From positions 310,001 through 374,000 of the forward strand of contig NZ_JBEPOC010000001.1 in assembly GCF_040546585.1 (NCBI RefSeq): a DNA stretch of 64,000 nt, written 5' to 3'. Below the pieces are notes generated by a model. That model had not been told where the DNA came from and ran no database searches. It saw nothing but the letters and a program-made list of their open reading frames with translations. A program made the position numbers and the translations under genes. The DNA is from Marmoricola sp. OAE513 (lineage in GTDB: Bacteria > Actinomycetota > Actinomycetes > Propionibacteriales > Nocardioidaceae). Of the stretch, positions 8,839 through 18,868 are shown piece by piece (within the stretch, counting starts at the first letter, position 1; each line of letters begins with the position of its first letter).

Positions 8839-9506
8839 GGATTCCGGTGTTCCCGCTGAACGCGGTCCTGTTCCCCGGCGTGGTCACCCCCTTGCACATC
8901 TTCGAGGACCGCTACCGCGCCCTGATGCGTGACCTGCTGGCGATCGAGAACCGCGAGGACCGGGTCTTCGCCGTCGTCGCGATCAGGGAGGGCTACGAGG
9001 TCGGCGAGCACGGCATGCAGTCAATGCACCGCACCGGGACGCTGGTGCAGCTGACCGAGGTCGAGCGGTACGACGACGGGCGGTTCGACATCGAGGTCAC
9101 CGGCCGTCAGCGGCTGGTGCTCAGCGACGTCGACGGCAGCGGCGAGTACCTCACCGGCGAGTACGAGCTGCTCGAGGATCCGTCAGAGGTCACCGATCCC
9201 GAGGCCGAGGAGGAGGCCGCGCGCACGCTCCTGACCTTCGAGACCTACCGGGACGAGCTCTCCGAGCTCCGCGGCGGGCCGGTTCTGGCCGGGCCGATGC
9301 CCCACGACCCCACGTACCTGTCGTACTCGCTCGCCGCCACCTGCCTGCTCAGCCAGACCGAGCGCCAGGAGCTGCTCGAGGCTCCGACCGCCCTGGAGCG
9401 GCTGCGGATGCTGCGCTGGTCGTTGCGGGAGGAGATGCGGGCGATGCGCGCCGTCCCGAGCCTGCCGGCCACCGAGGTCTCGCGCACCCGCTGGTCCCCC
9501 AACTGA
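8832..9506 (+). CDS. LON substrate-binding domain protein
   Basis: A 224-residue protein that is essentially a stand-alone N-terminal LON domain (IPVFPLNAVLFPGVVTPLHIFEDRY at the start), without the AAA or protease domains of Lon. Stand-alone versions are widespread and thought to bind proteins, but their role is unsettled. The GTG at 8832 is six bases after a TAGGCT -10, indicating a leaderless transcript. The stop overlaps the ATG of the next gene (TGATG), so the two are coupled. Confidence 0.85.
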   Translation: MIRIPVFPLNAVLFPGVVTPLHIFEDRYRALMRDLLAIENREDRVFAVVAIREGYEVGEHGMQSMHRTGTLVQLTEVERYDDGRFDIEVTGRQRLVLSDVDGSGEYLTGEYELLEDPSEVTDPEAEEEAARTLLTFETYRDELSELRGGPVLAGPMPHDPTYLSYSLAATCLLSQTERQELLEAPTALERLRMLRWSLREEMRAMRAVPSLPATEVSRTRWSPN

Positions 9507-10000
9507 TGGCGAAGAAGGCCCCGAGCGGGACGCCGGCGATGGTGGCGCTGCAGAAGGCGGGGATCGGGTTCACGGTGCACACCTACGAGCACGACCCGGC
9601 GGCGACGTCCTACGGGCTGGAGGCCGCCGAGGCCCTGGGGCTGGACCCCGCCACCGTGTTCAAGACCCTGCTGGCCGAAGCGGACGGCGTCCTGGTCGTC
9701 GGCGTGGTCCCGGTGCTCGGCCTGCTCGACCTGAAGGCGCTCGCGGTCGCCGTCGGCGCGAAGAAGGCAGCCATGGCCGACCCCGCGCACGCGACCCGGG
9801 TGACCGGATACGTCGTGGGCGGGATCTCGCCCGTCGGCCAGAAGCGGACCCTGCGGACCGTCCTGGACGAGTCGGCGCTGACGCTGACGCGGATCTACGT
9901 CAGCGGCGGCCGCCGTGGCCTGGACCTCGGGCTCGCACCCGCGGACCTGGTCACGGCGACCAGTGCCTCGACCGCTGCGATCAGTCGGTCGCGAGCTTGA
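9506..10000 (+). CDS. ybaK: Cys-tRNA(Pro)/Cys-tRNA(Cys) deacylase, YbaK/EbsC family
   Basis: A 164-residue trans-editing enzyme that hydrolyses mischarged aminoacyl-tRNA. Family features are the YEHDPAATSYGLEAAEALGLDP segment, the VFKTLLAEAD strand with the conserved Lys near residue 50, and GGISPVGQKR around residues 111-120. The start overlaps the LON-domain gene. The last 20 bases overlap the 3' end of the convergent DUF3352 gene. A second, more divergent YbaK-domain gene lies at 51579. Confidence 0.9.
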   Translation: MAKKAPSGTPAMVALQKAGIGFTVHTYEHDPAATSYGLEAAEALGLDPATVFKTLLAEADGVLVVGVVPVLGLLDLKALAVAVGAKKAAMADPAHATRVTGYVVGGISPVGQKRTLRTVLDESALTLTRIYVSGGRRGLDLGLAPADLVTATSASTAAISRSRA

Positions 10001-11792
10001 CGAGGATGTGGGCGACGCCCCCGTCGTTCCACGAGCTGATGCCCAGTGACTTCAGCGGCTTGGTGTTCTCGTCCACGTCGCGGACCTCGGAGGCGTCTGC
10101 TCCCGAGTCCTCGATCGCGCTGATGATGGCGTCGCGCCACTCGGAGTTGAAATCGACGTAGAACACCGACGAGGCGCGTCCGGCCTCCGGGATGGCGTCC
10201 TTGAAACGCGAGCTGTCGCCCAACGAGCCGTTCTCCAGCAGCGAGTCGGCATAGTCCTCCGACGTCGAGAGCACGACCCGGTCACCAGAGCTCTTCACCC
10301 CGATCTGCACGTCAGCCAGGCTGGCGCCGAAGGTGTCCTCGAGACGGGCGATCAGATCCTTGATCTTCTGGCCGTCGCCGTGCACCACCAGACCGACCGG
10401 GATCTCGGAGAAACCCTCGATCTGAGCGAGGTCGGCCGGGGCGTCACCGCCGAGCGACAGGGTGAGCGCCTTGCCGAGCAGCGTGTCGAGGTCCTCAGGG
10501 ATCTTCAGACCGGTCTCGTCCTCGAATTCGCCGAGCAGGTCGCCCTCCTCGCCGCACGTACCGGCCTTGAACCCGGTGACGAAGTCGTCGGCGTAGCCCT
10601 TCGGCACACCGAACCCGAACGCGAGTGCGGAGTCCTTGGGCAGTGCCTGGATCTGCTTGCCGACCGAGGAGGACGGCACACCGCCCCCCTTCTTGCCACC
10701 GCTGACCACCGAGAGCTCCATGCCGCCATCGGCGAAGCGGACGGTGCCGGCCAGGCCACCGAAGTTCTTCAGACCGTCCTTGATCGAACCGACGGCGTCG
10801 GTGTCGCAGTCCGGGTCGGCCGTGCTGCCACCGGAGCGCGCTGCGGACTCACCGAACCCGCCCTCCAGGCTGTCCGAGGAGAGCTCCCCGGAGGTGGTGC
10901 CGCCGAACAGCTCGCTGCCGAACTCGTCGAGGAGGTCCGAGGCGTAGTCGATGACCTTCGGGCTCACGTAGAAGTTCACGACGCCCTTGTCGCCGACCTC
11001 GTCGGCCCACTTCTTGTAGGTCTTGTCGTCGGCGAGCGGCTTCTCCTGCCCGTCCTCGAGGATCTTCTTGGCGTGCGCGATCGAGTCGCTGGCGATCAGG
11101 TAGTCCTTGCCGACGGCGAAACCGACGTCGTCGCCGAGGTCCGCACAGCTGACGAGCTTCTGGAAGTTCGCCTTGGCCTTCTTCTGGTCCTCGATCTTCA
11201 GAGCCAGGGCCGGGACCGGGTTCTTGTCGCCGAGGTCGACCGCGGCGAACGCGACCCGCTGCCCGATCCAGGGCTTGATGTCGTCGTCGTAGTCCAGGCC
11301 GCAGTCCTCGTCCTCGGTGGCCTTCTCGAACACGAACTTGCGCAGGTCGTCGCGGGTGTTGATCCCGAGCTCGTCCTTCAGCGCGGGGAACTTGCGGATC
11401 GCCTTGATCGCCGCGATCTTCTGACCACCGGACGGGTCCAGGTCGAGACTGATGACGGCCACCGTCGAGGTCGGCAGGGCCTCCTCCGGCTGCGGGCCGC
11501 CACCGAAGAAGAAGGACACGACGGCCCAGGCGCCGCCGCCGAGCAGCGCGGCGACCACGAGGGCGACGATCCCGACGACCAGCCCACGGCGGCCCTTCTT
11601 GCCGCCCGCGGCGGGCTCGGGCGCCACGGCAACCGCCTCGTCCTGGTGGGCTGCCCCTGCACCCGGCGGCAGCGTGGCCGTCGGTTCGGTGCCCTCGACG
11701 GGCACGGTGGGCTCGGTGGGCTGGACGGGCTCGACGGGCACCGTGGGCTCCGTGGACCCGGTGGGCTCGACGGGAGTCTGGTCGTCAGACAT
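9981..11792 (-). CDS. DUF3352 family membrane-anchored protein
   Basis: 603 residues. The cytoplasmic N-terminus is a low-complexity Pro/Thr/Glu/Val segment (residues 7-45) containing a near-repeat of PTEPTVPVE. A basic stretch leads into one transmembrane helix at about 70-95. A large acidic extracellular domain follows, with repeated VAVISLDLDPSGGQKIAAIKAIRKFP-like elements typical of DUF3352. The function is unknown. Two Cys pairs in the ectodomain may form disulphides. A single-gene unit, separated by 51 bases from the next gene upstream on the same strand. Confidence 0.75.
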   Translation of the reverse strand: MSDDQTPVEPTGSTEPTVPVEPVQPTEPTVPVEGTEPTATLPPGAGAAHQDEAVAVAPEPAAGGKKGRRGLVVGIVALVVAALLGGGAWAVVSFFFGGGPQPEEALPTSTVAVISLDLDPSGGQKIAAIKAIRKFPALKDELGINTRDDLRKFVFEKATEDEDCGLDYDDDIKPWIGQRVAFAAVDLGDKNPVPALALKIEDQKKAKANFQKLVSCADLGDDVGFAVGKDYLIASDSIAHAKKILEDGQEKPLADDKTYKKWADEVGDKGVVNFYVSPKVIDYASDLLDEFGSELFGGTTSGELSSDSLEGGFGESAARSGGSTADPDCDTDAVGSIKDGLKNFGGLAGTVRFADGGMELSVVSGGKKGGGVPSSSVGKQIQALPKDSALAFGFGVPKGYADDFVTGFKAGTCGEEGDLLGEFEDETGLKIPEDLDTLLGKALTLSLGGDAPADLAQIEGFSEIPVGLVVHGDGQKIKDLIARLEDTFGASLADVQIGVKSSGDRVVLSTSEDYADSLLENGSLGDSSRFKDAIPEAGRASSVFYVDFNSEWRDAIISAIEDSGADASEVRDVDENTKPLKSLGISSWNDGGVAHILVKLATD

Positions 11793-11843
11793 GGCGGTTC
11801 CTCAGCTTCGGCGGGAGCGTGCGGGGGCCGCACGCGAGGCACC

Positions 11844-12503
11844 TTACCTGGCGTACGGCGCGCTGCCGGGCGCTTGATCCAGCTCCGCACGGCGGTTCGC
11901 GAACGACTCGGTGAGCCAGAGGGCGAGCGCAGCGCCGAGCAGGGCCGCGATCGACCACGCGAAGTAGACGGCCTTTGCGTCGGGCTTGAGCTGCACCGGG
12001 ACCTTGTCCCCGATCTGCGCGGCGCCGAGCGCGACGTTGGGGTCCCCGGGCCCCCAGGCCAGCCCGAGCTGCAGCATCACCAGGGTCGCCACGGCTCCCC
12101 CGACGGCGACCATGCCGACCATCGCGACCGGCGACTTCCGACGCAGCAGCAGGAGCGCCAGGCCCGAGACGAGCCCACCGATCGCTGCGATCACCGTGAA
12201 CCAGCCGTTGGTCGAGAACTGCTTGGCCAGCTGCTCCTCGTCCATCGTCCCGGTGGTGGCGATCCGGGTGAACTCCGGGAGCGGGGTGACCTCGACCCAG
12301 ATCAGCGCACCGATCACCGCGGCGACAGCGAACCAGGCCAGGACGACCAGTGCGCTGGTGACCAGCTCGGTGATCAGCTCGCGGCGCTGCTCGGCGGCCT
12401 CGGCCTCGGTCACCGACGGGAAGTCCGGGAACGCCGGGCCCGACGTGGCAGGCGGCACCGGGGCTGACGGACCGGGAGGCGTCAGCGGGTTCTGGTCGCT
12501 CAT
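11844..12503 (-). CDS. Hypothetical four-helix membrane protein coupled to dnaE
   Basis: 219 residues. A Pro-rich, negatively charged N-terminus (about 1-45) is followed by four hydrophobic segments at roughly 52-75, 103-122, 129-150 and 186-205. No named family is recognised with confidence. The ATG at 12503 overlaps the dnaE stop (ATGA), so it is translated after the replicative polymerase. There is no obvious mechanistic link to replication. Confidence 0.65.
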   Translation of the reverse strand: MSDQNPLTPPGPSAPVPPATSGPAFPDFPSVTEAEAAEQRRELITELVTSALVVLAWFAVAAVIGALIWVEVTPLPEFTRIATTGTMDEEQLAKQFSTNGWFTVIAAIGGLVSGLALLLLRRKSPVAMVGMVAVGGAVATLVMLQLGLAWGPGDPNVALGAAQIGDKVPVQLKPDAKAVYFAWSIAALLGAALALWLTESFANRRAELDQAPGSAPYAR

Positions 12504-15500
12504 CCCAGGCAGCCCGGGCCGAGCAGCTGCTTGAGGTCGGCGAACAGGGCCGGGGTGGGAGTCACCCTGAGCTGGTCGGGCATCCGGAACACCTTCGTCG
12601 AAGTACGGCTCATCAGCTTCAAACGTACCTCCGACATCCCCGGGTGGGTCGAGAGCACCTCCTTGAGCTGCTCGACGACCGGCGGGGTGCACCGCGTCGA
12701 GGGGATCGAGATGACCACCGGTCCGCTCGGACCGTCGCTCAGGTCGGGGAGGGTGACCTCCTGACCGTGCAGCTCGGGCTGGTCCTTCTGGCGGGACAGC
12801 CGACCCTTGACCGTCACGATGGCGTCCTCGGTCAGCAGCGTCGCCGCGAGCTGGTAGGCGCTGGGGAACAGCAGCACGTCGATGGCACCCTCGAGGTCCT
12901 CCAGCGTCACCATTGCCCAGGTGTCACCCCGCTTGGTCATCTTGCGCTGCACGCTGGTGATGAGGCCGGAGACGGTGACGGTGGAGTTGTCGGCGCGCTC
13001 CTCGTCGAGCAGCAGCTGTCCGATCGTGCAGTCGCCGGCCGCAGCCAGGACGTGCTCGACACCCAGCAGGGGGTGGTCGCTCACGTAGAGGCCGAGCATC
13101 TCGCGCTCGTGCCCCAGCAGCGTGGTCTTGTCCCACTCCTCCATGTCCGGCACCGTCACCGAGGCGCCGAAACCGGCGTCGTCGCCGTCGAGGCCCTCGA
13201 GCCCGGCGAACAGGGAGTCCTGCCCCATCGCCTCGTTCTTCTTGAGGTCGGCGTACTGGTCGACCGCGACCTCGTGCACCGCGACCAGCGCCCGGCGCTT
13301 GTGCTTCATGTCGTCGAACGCGCCCGCCTTGGCGAGCGACTCGATCACCCGCTTGTTGCAGACCACCGCGGGGACCTTGTCGAGGAAGTCGTTGAAGTCG
13401 GCGTACCGGCCCTTCTCCTCACGCCCGGACACGATGCCGTCGACGACGTTGTGGCCGACGTTGCGCACGGCGGTGAGGCCGAAGCGGATGTCGTTGCCGA
13501 CCGCGGTGAAGTCGTGGGCGGAGGCGTTCACGTCCGGTGGGAGCACCTGGATCTTCATCCGGCGGCACTCGTTGAGGTAGATCGCCATCTTGTCCTTGGT
13601 GTCCTTCACGGACGTCAGGAGCGCGGCCATGTACTCGGTCGGGTAGTTCGCCTTGAGGTAGGCGGTCCAGTAGGTGATGACGCCGTACGCCGCCGAGTGC
13701 GACTTGTTGAAGGCGTAGTCCGCGAACGGGACGAGAACCTCCCAGAGCTTCTTGATCGCCTCGCGCGGGAAACCGCGCTCGAGCATCCCGGCCTCGAAGC
13801 CGTCGTACTCCTTGGCAAGCTTCTCCGCGTCCTTCTTGCCCATCGCGCGCCGCATGTTGTCGGCCGCACCCAGCGAGAACCCGGCGAGCTGCTGGGCGAT
13901 CGCCATCACCTGCTCCTGGTACACGATCAGGCCGTAGGTCTCGCCCAGCACCGACTCGAGGGCATCGGCGAGAGCGGGGTGGATCGGCTCGATCGGTTGG
14001 CGACCGTTCTTGCGGTGTGCGTACTTGTTGTGCGAGTCGGCACCCATCGGGCCGGGGCGGTAGAGCGCGGAGACGGCCGTGATGTCGGCGAACTGGTCGG
14101 GCTGCATCGAGCGCAGCAGGGCACGCATGCCGCCACCGTCGAGCTGGAAGACGCCGAGCGTGTCGCCGCGGCCCATCAGCTCGTAGGTCGCCCGGTCGTC
14201 GAACGGCAGGTCCTCGAGCACGACCTTCTCGCCGCGGTTCGCCTCGATGTTGGCGAGCGCGTCCTCCAGCGTGCGCAGGTTGGAGAGCCCGAGGAAGTCC
14301 ATCTTGACCAGGCCGAGCGACTCGCACATCGGGTAGTCGAACTGCGTGATGACGGCGCCGTCCTGGGGGCGCGCCATGATCGGGACGATGTCGATCAGCG
14401 GCTCGCTGGACATGATGACGCCGGCGGCGTGGACGCCCCAGTTGCGGATCTGGCCCTCGAGGCCGAGCGCGGTGTTGTAGATGGTGCGGACGTCGTGGTC
14501 CTGGTCGTGCAGGGTGCGGAACTCGCCGCCCTCGTTGTAGCGCTTGTGCTCCGGGTTGAAGATGTCCTTGAGCGCGACGCCCTTGCCCATCACGTCGGCG
14601 GGCAGTGCCTTGGTGATCTTGTCGCCGATCGCGAACCCGTGGTCGAGGACCCGGGCCGCGTCCTTGATGGCGGCCTTGGACTTGAGCCGGCCGAAGGTCG
14701 CGATCTGGGCGACCCGCTCGGAGCCGTACTTGTCACTGACGTACTGGATGACCTCGCCGCGGCGGACGTCGTCGAAGTCGATGTCGAAGTCGGGCATCGA
14801 CGGCCGCTCGGGGTTGAGGAACCGCTCGAAGAACAGCCCGTGCTCCAGCGGGCACAGGTCGGTGATCCGCAGCGCGTACGCCGCGATCGAACCGGCACCG
14901 GAACCACGGCCGGGGCCGACCCGGATGCCGTTGTCCTTCGCCCAGCCGATGAAGTCGGCGACCACGAGGTAGTACCCGCAGTAGCCCTTCTGCGAGATGA
15001 TCGCGAGCTCCATCTCGACCCGGTCGCGGACCTCCTGGGTCAACCGCTCGCCGGGGTAGCGCGCCTCGATGCCGCGCCAGACCTCCTTGCGGAACCACGA
15101 GTCCTCGGTCTCCCCCGCCGGCACGTCCGCCCGGGCCATGTAGCCGCCCGTGGACTCGGTGAACTCGACCTGGCAGCGCTCCGCGATGGCGAGGGTGTTG
15201 TCGCACGCCTCGGGCATGCCGAACCCGTCGGCCCACAGCGCGCGCATCTCGGCCGCGGACTTGATGTAGTAGCCGCCGCCGTCGAACTTGAGGCGGTTGG
15301 CGTCGGAGAGCCGCTTGCCCGAGGCGACGCAGATCAGGGCGTCGTGGGCGTCGGCGTCCTCGGGGTTGTTGTAGTGCGAATCGTTGGTGGCGATCGGGGG
15401 GATGCCGAGCTGCTTGCCGAGCTTGAGCAGGTCGTCGCGGACCCTCCTCTCGATCGAGATGCCGTGGTCCATGAGCTCGAGGAACACGTTGTCCCGACCG

Positions 15501-16069
15501 AAGATGTCCTGGAGCTCGCCGGCCTCCTGGACGGCCTCGTCCCACTGCCCGAGACGGAGCCGGGTCTGGATCGCGCCGCTGGGACAGCCGGTGCTCACGA
15601 TGAGGCCCTTGCTGTAGGTCTGCAGGATCTCCTTGTCCATCCGCGGCTTGAAGTAGTAGCCCTCCAGGCTCGACAGGGATGAGAGCCGGAAGAGGTTGTG
15701 CATGCCCTCGGTCGACTCCGACCACATGGTCATGTGGGTGTAGGCACCGCCGCCGGCGACGTCGTCGCCGCCCTCCTCCGCCGCGTCGCCCCGCCCCCAC
15801 CGGACCCGCCGGCGCTCGGAGCGCTGCGTCCCGGGCGTCACGTAGGCCTCGATGCCGATGATCGGCTTGACCCCGTGCTTCTTGGCCTTGGAGTAGAAGT
15901 CGAAGGCACCGTGCAGGTTGCCGTGGTCGGTCATGGCGATCGACGTCATGCCCAGGTCGTTGACCCGCGAAAAGAGACCGTCCAGCAGCGAGGCGCCGTC
16001 GAGCATCGAGTACTCGGTGTGCACGTGCAGGTGGACGAAGTCCGCGGCGCCGGCCGACTGCGTTGTCAT
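12500..16069 (-). CDS. dnaE: DNA polymerase III subunit alpha, replicative
   Basis: 1189 residues, the length of the essential DnaE1-type alpha subunit. In order: an N-terminal PHP domain (FVHLHVHTEYSMLDG, residues 12-26), the C-family palm with catalytic aspartates in PDFDIDFDD near residue 428, the thumb and fingers, a helix-hairpin-helix region and a C-terminal OB fold (VTVSGLITSVQRKMTKRGD). It synthesises both strands at the fork with the beta clamp. The leader (16070-16150) contains an inverted repeat, ACCTTCCCAGG/CCTGGGGAAGGT. Confidence 0.97.
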   Translation of the reverse strand: MTTQSAGAADFVHLHVHTEYSMLDGASLLDGLFSRVNDLGMTSIAMTDHGNLHGAFDFYSKAKKHGVKPIIGIEAYVTPGTQRSERRRVRWGRGDAAEEGGDDVAGGGAYTHMTMWSESTEGMHNLFRLSSLSSLEGYYFKPRMDKEILQTYSKGLIVSTGCPSGAIQTRLRLGQWDEAVQEAGELQDIFGRDNVFLELMDHGISIERRVRDDLLKLGKQLGIPPIATNDSHYNNPEDADAHDALICVASGKRLSDANRLKFDGGGYYIKSAAEMRALWADGFGMPEACDNTLAIAERCQVEFTESTGGYMARADVPAGETEDSWFRKEVWRGIEARYPGERLTQEVRDRVEMELAIISQKGYCGYYLVVADFIGWAKDNGIRVGPGRGSGAGSIAAYALRITDLCPLEHGLFFERFLNPERPSMPDFDIDFDDVRRGEVIQYVSDKYGSERVAQIATFGRLKSKAAIKDAARVLDHGFAIGDKITKALPADVMGKGVALKDIFNPEHKRYNEGGEFRTLHDQDHDVRTIYNTALGLEGQIRNWGVHAAGVIMSSEPLIDIVPIMARPQDGAVITQFDYPMCESLGLVKMDFLGLSNLRTLEDALANIEANRGEKVVLEDLPFDDRATYELMGRGDTLGVFQLDGGGMRALLRSMQPDQFADITAVSALYRPGPMGADSHNKYAHRKNGRQPIEPIHPALADALESVLGETYGLIVYQEQVMAIAQQLAGFSLGAADNMRRAMGKKDAEKLAKEYDGFEAGMLERGFPREAIKKLWEVLVPFADYAFNKSHSAAYGVITYWTAYLKANYPTEYMAALLTSVKDTKDKMAIYLNECRRMKIQVLPPDVNASAHDFTAVGNDIRFGLTAVRNVGHNVVDGIVSGREEKGRYADFNDFLDKVPAVVCNKRVIESLAKAGAFDDMKHKRRALVAVHEVAVDQYADLKKNEAMGQDSLFAGLEGLDGDDAGFGASVTVPDMEEWDKTTLLGHEREMLGLYVSDHPLLGVEHVLAAAGDCTIGQLLLDEERADNSTVTVSGLITSVQRKMTKRGDTWAMVTLEDLEGAIDVLLFPSAYQLAATLLTEDAIVTVKGRLSRQKDQPELHGQEVTLPDLSDGPSGPVVISIPSTRCTPPVVEQLKEVLSTHPGMSEVRLKLMSRTSTKVFRMPDQLRVTPTPALFADLKQLLGPGCLG

Positions 16070-16218
16070 GGAGCGGGGATCACCTTCCCAGGGGTTGCGG
16101 ATGGGGACGCCGAAGCGTCTCGGAACTGCCTGGGGAAGGTTGTCAGCCTACGTCCCCGGTGATCGCGATTGTGTCAGGCACGGCCGACATTCCTCATCCC
16201 GGGACGGAGGACGAAACA

Positions 16219-16252
16219 GCGCCCGGCGCGTCCTCGAGGACACGCCGGGCGC
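16219..16252 (-). terminator. htpX terminator hairpin
   Basis: Long stem: GCGCCCGGCG (16219-16228) and CGCCGGGCGC (16243-16252) enclose a further palindrome GTCCTC/GAGGAC. On the minus strand it is followed by TGTTTCGT, a weak U-tract. It sits 25 bases after the htpX stop and before the dnaE leader. Confidence 0.7.
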
Positions 16253-16277
16253 CGGTGGAAACTACCCTCGTCGCGCC

Positions 16278-17165
16278 TCAGAAACGGCCGGGACCGCGCC
16301 CGGCCATCTCCTGGAGCCGGGCGATCCGGTCCCCCGTCGGCGGGTGCGTCGAGAAGAGCTTGGACACGTCCTGGGCACGGAACGGGTTCGCGATCATCAT
16401 GTGGCTCGCGTTCTGCAGCTGCGGCGTCGGCTGCAACGGCCGCGCAGCCACCCCGTGCTCGAGCTTGTTGAGCGCGCTGGCCAGGGCCATCGGGTCACCG
16501 GTCAGCCGGGCGCCGTCCTCGTCCGCGTCGTACTCGCGGGTACGGCTGATCGCCATCTGGATCACCGACGCGGCGATCGGGGCGAGCAGCGACATCAGGA
16601 TCAGCACCAGCGGGTTGGGGCGGTCCTCGTCGTCGCCACCGCCGAAGATCGAGGCGAACATCATCATCTGCGCCACCGAGGTGATCACACCGGCCACCGC
16701 GGCCGCGACCGACGACGTCAGGATGTCGCGGTTGTAGACGTGCATCAGCTCGTGGCCCAGCACGCCCCGCAGCTCACGCTCGTCGAGCAGCTCGAGGATG
16801 CCCTCGGTGCAGCACACCGCGGCGTGGTCGGGGTTGCGGCCGGTGGCGAACGCGTTGGGCGCGCTGGTCGGGGAGACGAACAGGGCCGGCATCGGCTTGC
16901 CCGCGGTCATCGAGAGCTCGCGGACGATCCGGTACATGGCCGGCTGCTCCTGCTCGGTCACCGGGACCGCCTGCATCGCACGGATGGCGATCTTGTCGGA
17001 GTTCCAGTAGCCGTACGCCGTCATGCCGACGCCGAACAGCGCGAAGAGCCAGATGAAGGCCATGCTCCCGGTCGACGCGCTGATCGCGCCGCCGATGGCC
17101 AGCAGGAGGCCGAAGATGCCGCCGAGGAGCAGCGCGGTCTTCAGGCCGTTGAAGTGGTTGTGCAT
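16278..17165 (-). CDS. htpX: Protease HtpX homologue, membrane zinc metalloprotease
   Basis: 295 residues. A family M48 membrane protease for quality control of misfolded membrane proteins. The zinc site is visible as HELMH (H138, E139, H142). Two N-terminal hydrophobic helices lie at about 12-33 and 35-52, and two more follow the active site (about 155-180 and 195-215). The Glu ligand is probably in the [13 protein letters not shown] segment. ATG 17165 with GGGGAAG nine bases upstream was chosen over the longer frame, which starts within the upstream gene. Confidence 0.95.
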   Translation of the reverse strand: MHNHFNGLKTALLLGGIFGLLLAIGGAISASTGSMAFIWLFALFGVGMTAYGYWNSDKIAIRAMQAVPVTEQEQPAMYRIVRELSMTAGKPMPALFVSPTSAPNAFATGRNPDHAAVCCTEGILELLDERELRGVLGHELMHVYNRDILTSSVAAAVAGVITSVAQMMMFASIFGGGDDEDRPNPLVLILMSLLAPIAASVIQMAISRTREYDADEDGARLTGDPMALASALNKLEHGVAARPLQPTPQLQNASHMMIANPFRAQDVSKLFSTHPPTGDRIARLQEMAGRGPGRF

Positions 17166-17223
17166 GTCTTCCCCAACGAGTCGGCCGCGGAGTCGGTTCC
17201 CGCGGTGCGGAGTGACGCGGACC

Positions 17224-17940
17224 TCACCGGTCCCGTTCGTAGGCATCGAGGGACTCCCCGATGACCGTGTGCATGATCCGGGTGATCGCTGCCAGGCCCA
17301 GTCCGGGTGCGTGCGCCGCCATCCGGGCAGCGATGGCCGCCTCCCGTTCGGGGTCGCGGCCGGACTGCCCCGGGTTGTCCTTGAAGCCCTGCACGGTCGC
17401 GGTCAGCGCGAGCCGCCGGGCGAGCAGCAGGGCGAGCTCGTCGTCGACCGCGTCGATCTGGCCGCGCAGGTAGCTCAGCGGCTCCCGCCCGGGCCACACC
17501 ATCCGGACGTCGGGCGCCTTCTCCGCGTTCCCGGACCCGTCGGTGTGCTCCAGCTCGACCAGACCGTGCCGGTGGTAGAAGCCGCGGGCCGAGGAGTTGC
17601 TCGCGAACACCCAGAGGCCGAAGCCGTCCGGCCGCTGGGCCTTGACCAGGTCGAGCAGCATCGACCCGACTCCCCCGGCCTGGTGGTGCGGCCCGACGTA
17701 CAGCGAGTTCAGCCAGGCGCCCTCGACCATGGCGAACCCGATGAGGTCGCCGTCCTCGGCCACCCAGATCTCCTGGGTGTGCGCGTGCTCGTCGAACCAG
17801 GCGCGCACCTTGTCGTCGCTGCTCACCACCGGCGGCATCTGCGGTACGGCGGCACGCCGCGTGGCCAGGAACAGCTCGGCGATCTCGGGCAGGTCCTCGG
17901 GGGTGCCCGGTCGCAGCAGGACGTCGTCAGTGGGCGTCAC
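17224..17940 (-). CDS. GNAT acetyltransferase fused to a type II chorismate mutase domain
   Basis: 238 residues with two domains. Residues 8-145 form a GNAT acetyltransferase: the acetyl-CoA loop is [12 protein letters not shown] at about 85-96 and the C-terminal strand is [17 protein letters not shown]. Residues 147-235 match an AroQ-class chorismate mutase ([21 protein letters not shown]), with the Arg of LRGQID at 149 and downstream Arg/Lys residues in the expected pattern. It would convert chorismate to prephenate; the acetyltransferase substrate is unknown. The start overlaps the pseudouridine synthase gene by 14 bases. Confidence 0.8.
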   Translation of the reverse strand: MTPTDDVLLRPGTPEDLPEIAELFLATRRAAVPQMPPVVSSDDKVRAWFDEHAHTQEIWVAEDGDLIGFAMVEGAWLNSLYVGPHHQAGGVGSMLLDLVKAQRPDGFGLWVFASNSSARGFYHRHGLVELEHTDGSGNAEKAPDVRMVWPGREPLSYLRGQIDAVDDELALLLARRLALTATVQGFKDNPGQSGRDPEREAAIAARMAAHAPGLGLAAITRIMHTVIGESLDAYERDR

Positions 17941-18868
17941 GGATCTTCTCCAGCGCGCTCGCGAGGTCCGCCGGGTAGGTCGACTCGTACTCGACGTGCT
18001 CCCCCGAGTCGGGATGGGTGAACCCGAGGCGGATCGCGTGCAGCCACTGGCGCTCGAGCTTGAGCCGCTTGGCGAGCGTCGGGTCGGCGCCGTACGTCAG
18101 GTCGCCGACGCACGGGTGCTTGAGCGCCGCCATGTGCACCCGGATCTGGTGGGTGCGGCCCGTCTCCAGCTGGATCTCCAGCAGGCTGGCGAACCGGTGC
18201 GCCTCGAGCGTCTCGTAGTGGGTGACGCTGTGCTTGCCGTCCTCGCGCACCGCGAACTTCCAGTCGGACTTCGGGGCCCGCCCGATCGGGGCGTCGATGG
18301 TGCCGGCCAGCGGGTCCGGGTGCCCTTGGACCAGCGCGTGGTAGGTCTTGTCGATCTCGCGGTTGCGGAAGGCGTTCTTCAGGACCGAGTACGCGCGCTC
18401 GCCCTTGCAGATCACCATGACGCCCGACGTGCCGACGTCCAGGCGCTGCACGATCCCCTGCCGCTCCGGTGCTCCGCTGGTGGCGATCCGGTACCCCGCT
18501 GCGACGAGGTGGCCGACGACGGTCGGCCCCGTCCAGCCCATGGAGGGGTGCACGGCGACGCCGACCGGCTTGTCGATGACGACGATCGACTCGTCGTCGT
18601 GCAGGATCCGGATGCCCTCGACCAGCTCGGCGTTGATCTCGAGCGGGTCGCCGGCTGCGGGCAGGCTCACCTCGAGAAGGGTCCCCGGCAGCAGCCGGTC
18701 CGACTTCATCGCGGTGCTGCCGTCGAGCTGCACCAGACCCTCGCTCAGCAGGTCGGCGGCCTTGGACCGGGAGATGCCGAACATCCGGGCCAGGCCGACG
18801 TCGACGCGTTCGCCGGCGAGACCGTCGGGGACCAGGAGGGCACGCTCCTCGGCGGCGGAGGCACTCAC
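17927..18868 (-). CDS. rluD: RluA-family 23S rRNA pseudouridine synthase (RluD-like)
   Basis: 313 residues. An N-terminal S4 RNA-binding domain (about 15-75) is followed by the RluA catalytic domain with the active-site Asp in [12 protein letters not shown]; the more usual residue before RLD is His. [10 protein letters not shown] is also present. The GTG at 18868 overlaps the lspA stop. lspA followed by an RluD-type gene is a common pairing in actinobacteria. The exact rRNA target cannot be read from the sequence. Confidence 0.9.
   Translation of the reverse strand: MSASAAEERALLVPDGLAGERVDVGLARMFGISRSKAADLLSEGLVQLDGSTAMKSDRLLPGTLLEVSLPAAGDPLEINAELVEGIRILHDDESIVVIDKPVGVAVHPSMGWTGPTVVGHLVAAGYRIATSGAPERQGIVQRLDVGTSGVMVICKGERAYSVLKNAFRNREIDKTYHALVQGHPDPLAGTIDAPIGRAPKSDWKFAVREDGKHSVTHYETLEAHRFASLLEIQLETGRTHQIRVHMAALKHPCVGDLTYGADPTLAKRLKLERQWLHAIRLGFTHPDSGEHVEYESTYPADLASALEKIRDAH

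Noticed and set aside
12644-15682. 1012-codon open frame antisense to dnaE
   Set aside because: Product is low-complexity and rich in His, Gly, Leu, Val and Arg, as expected from the complement of GC-rich coding DNA; dnaE is intact on the other strand.
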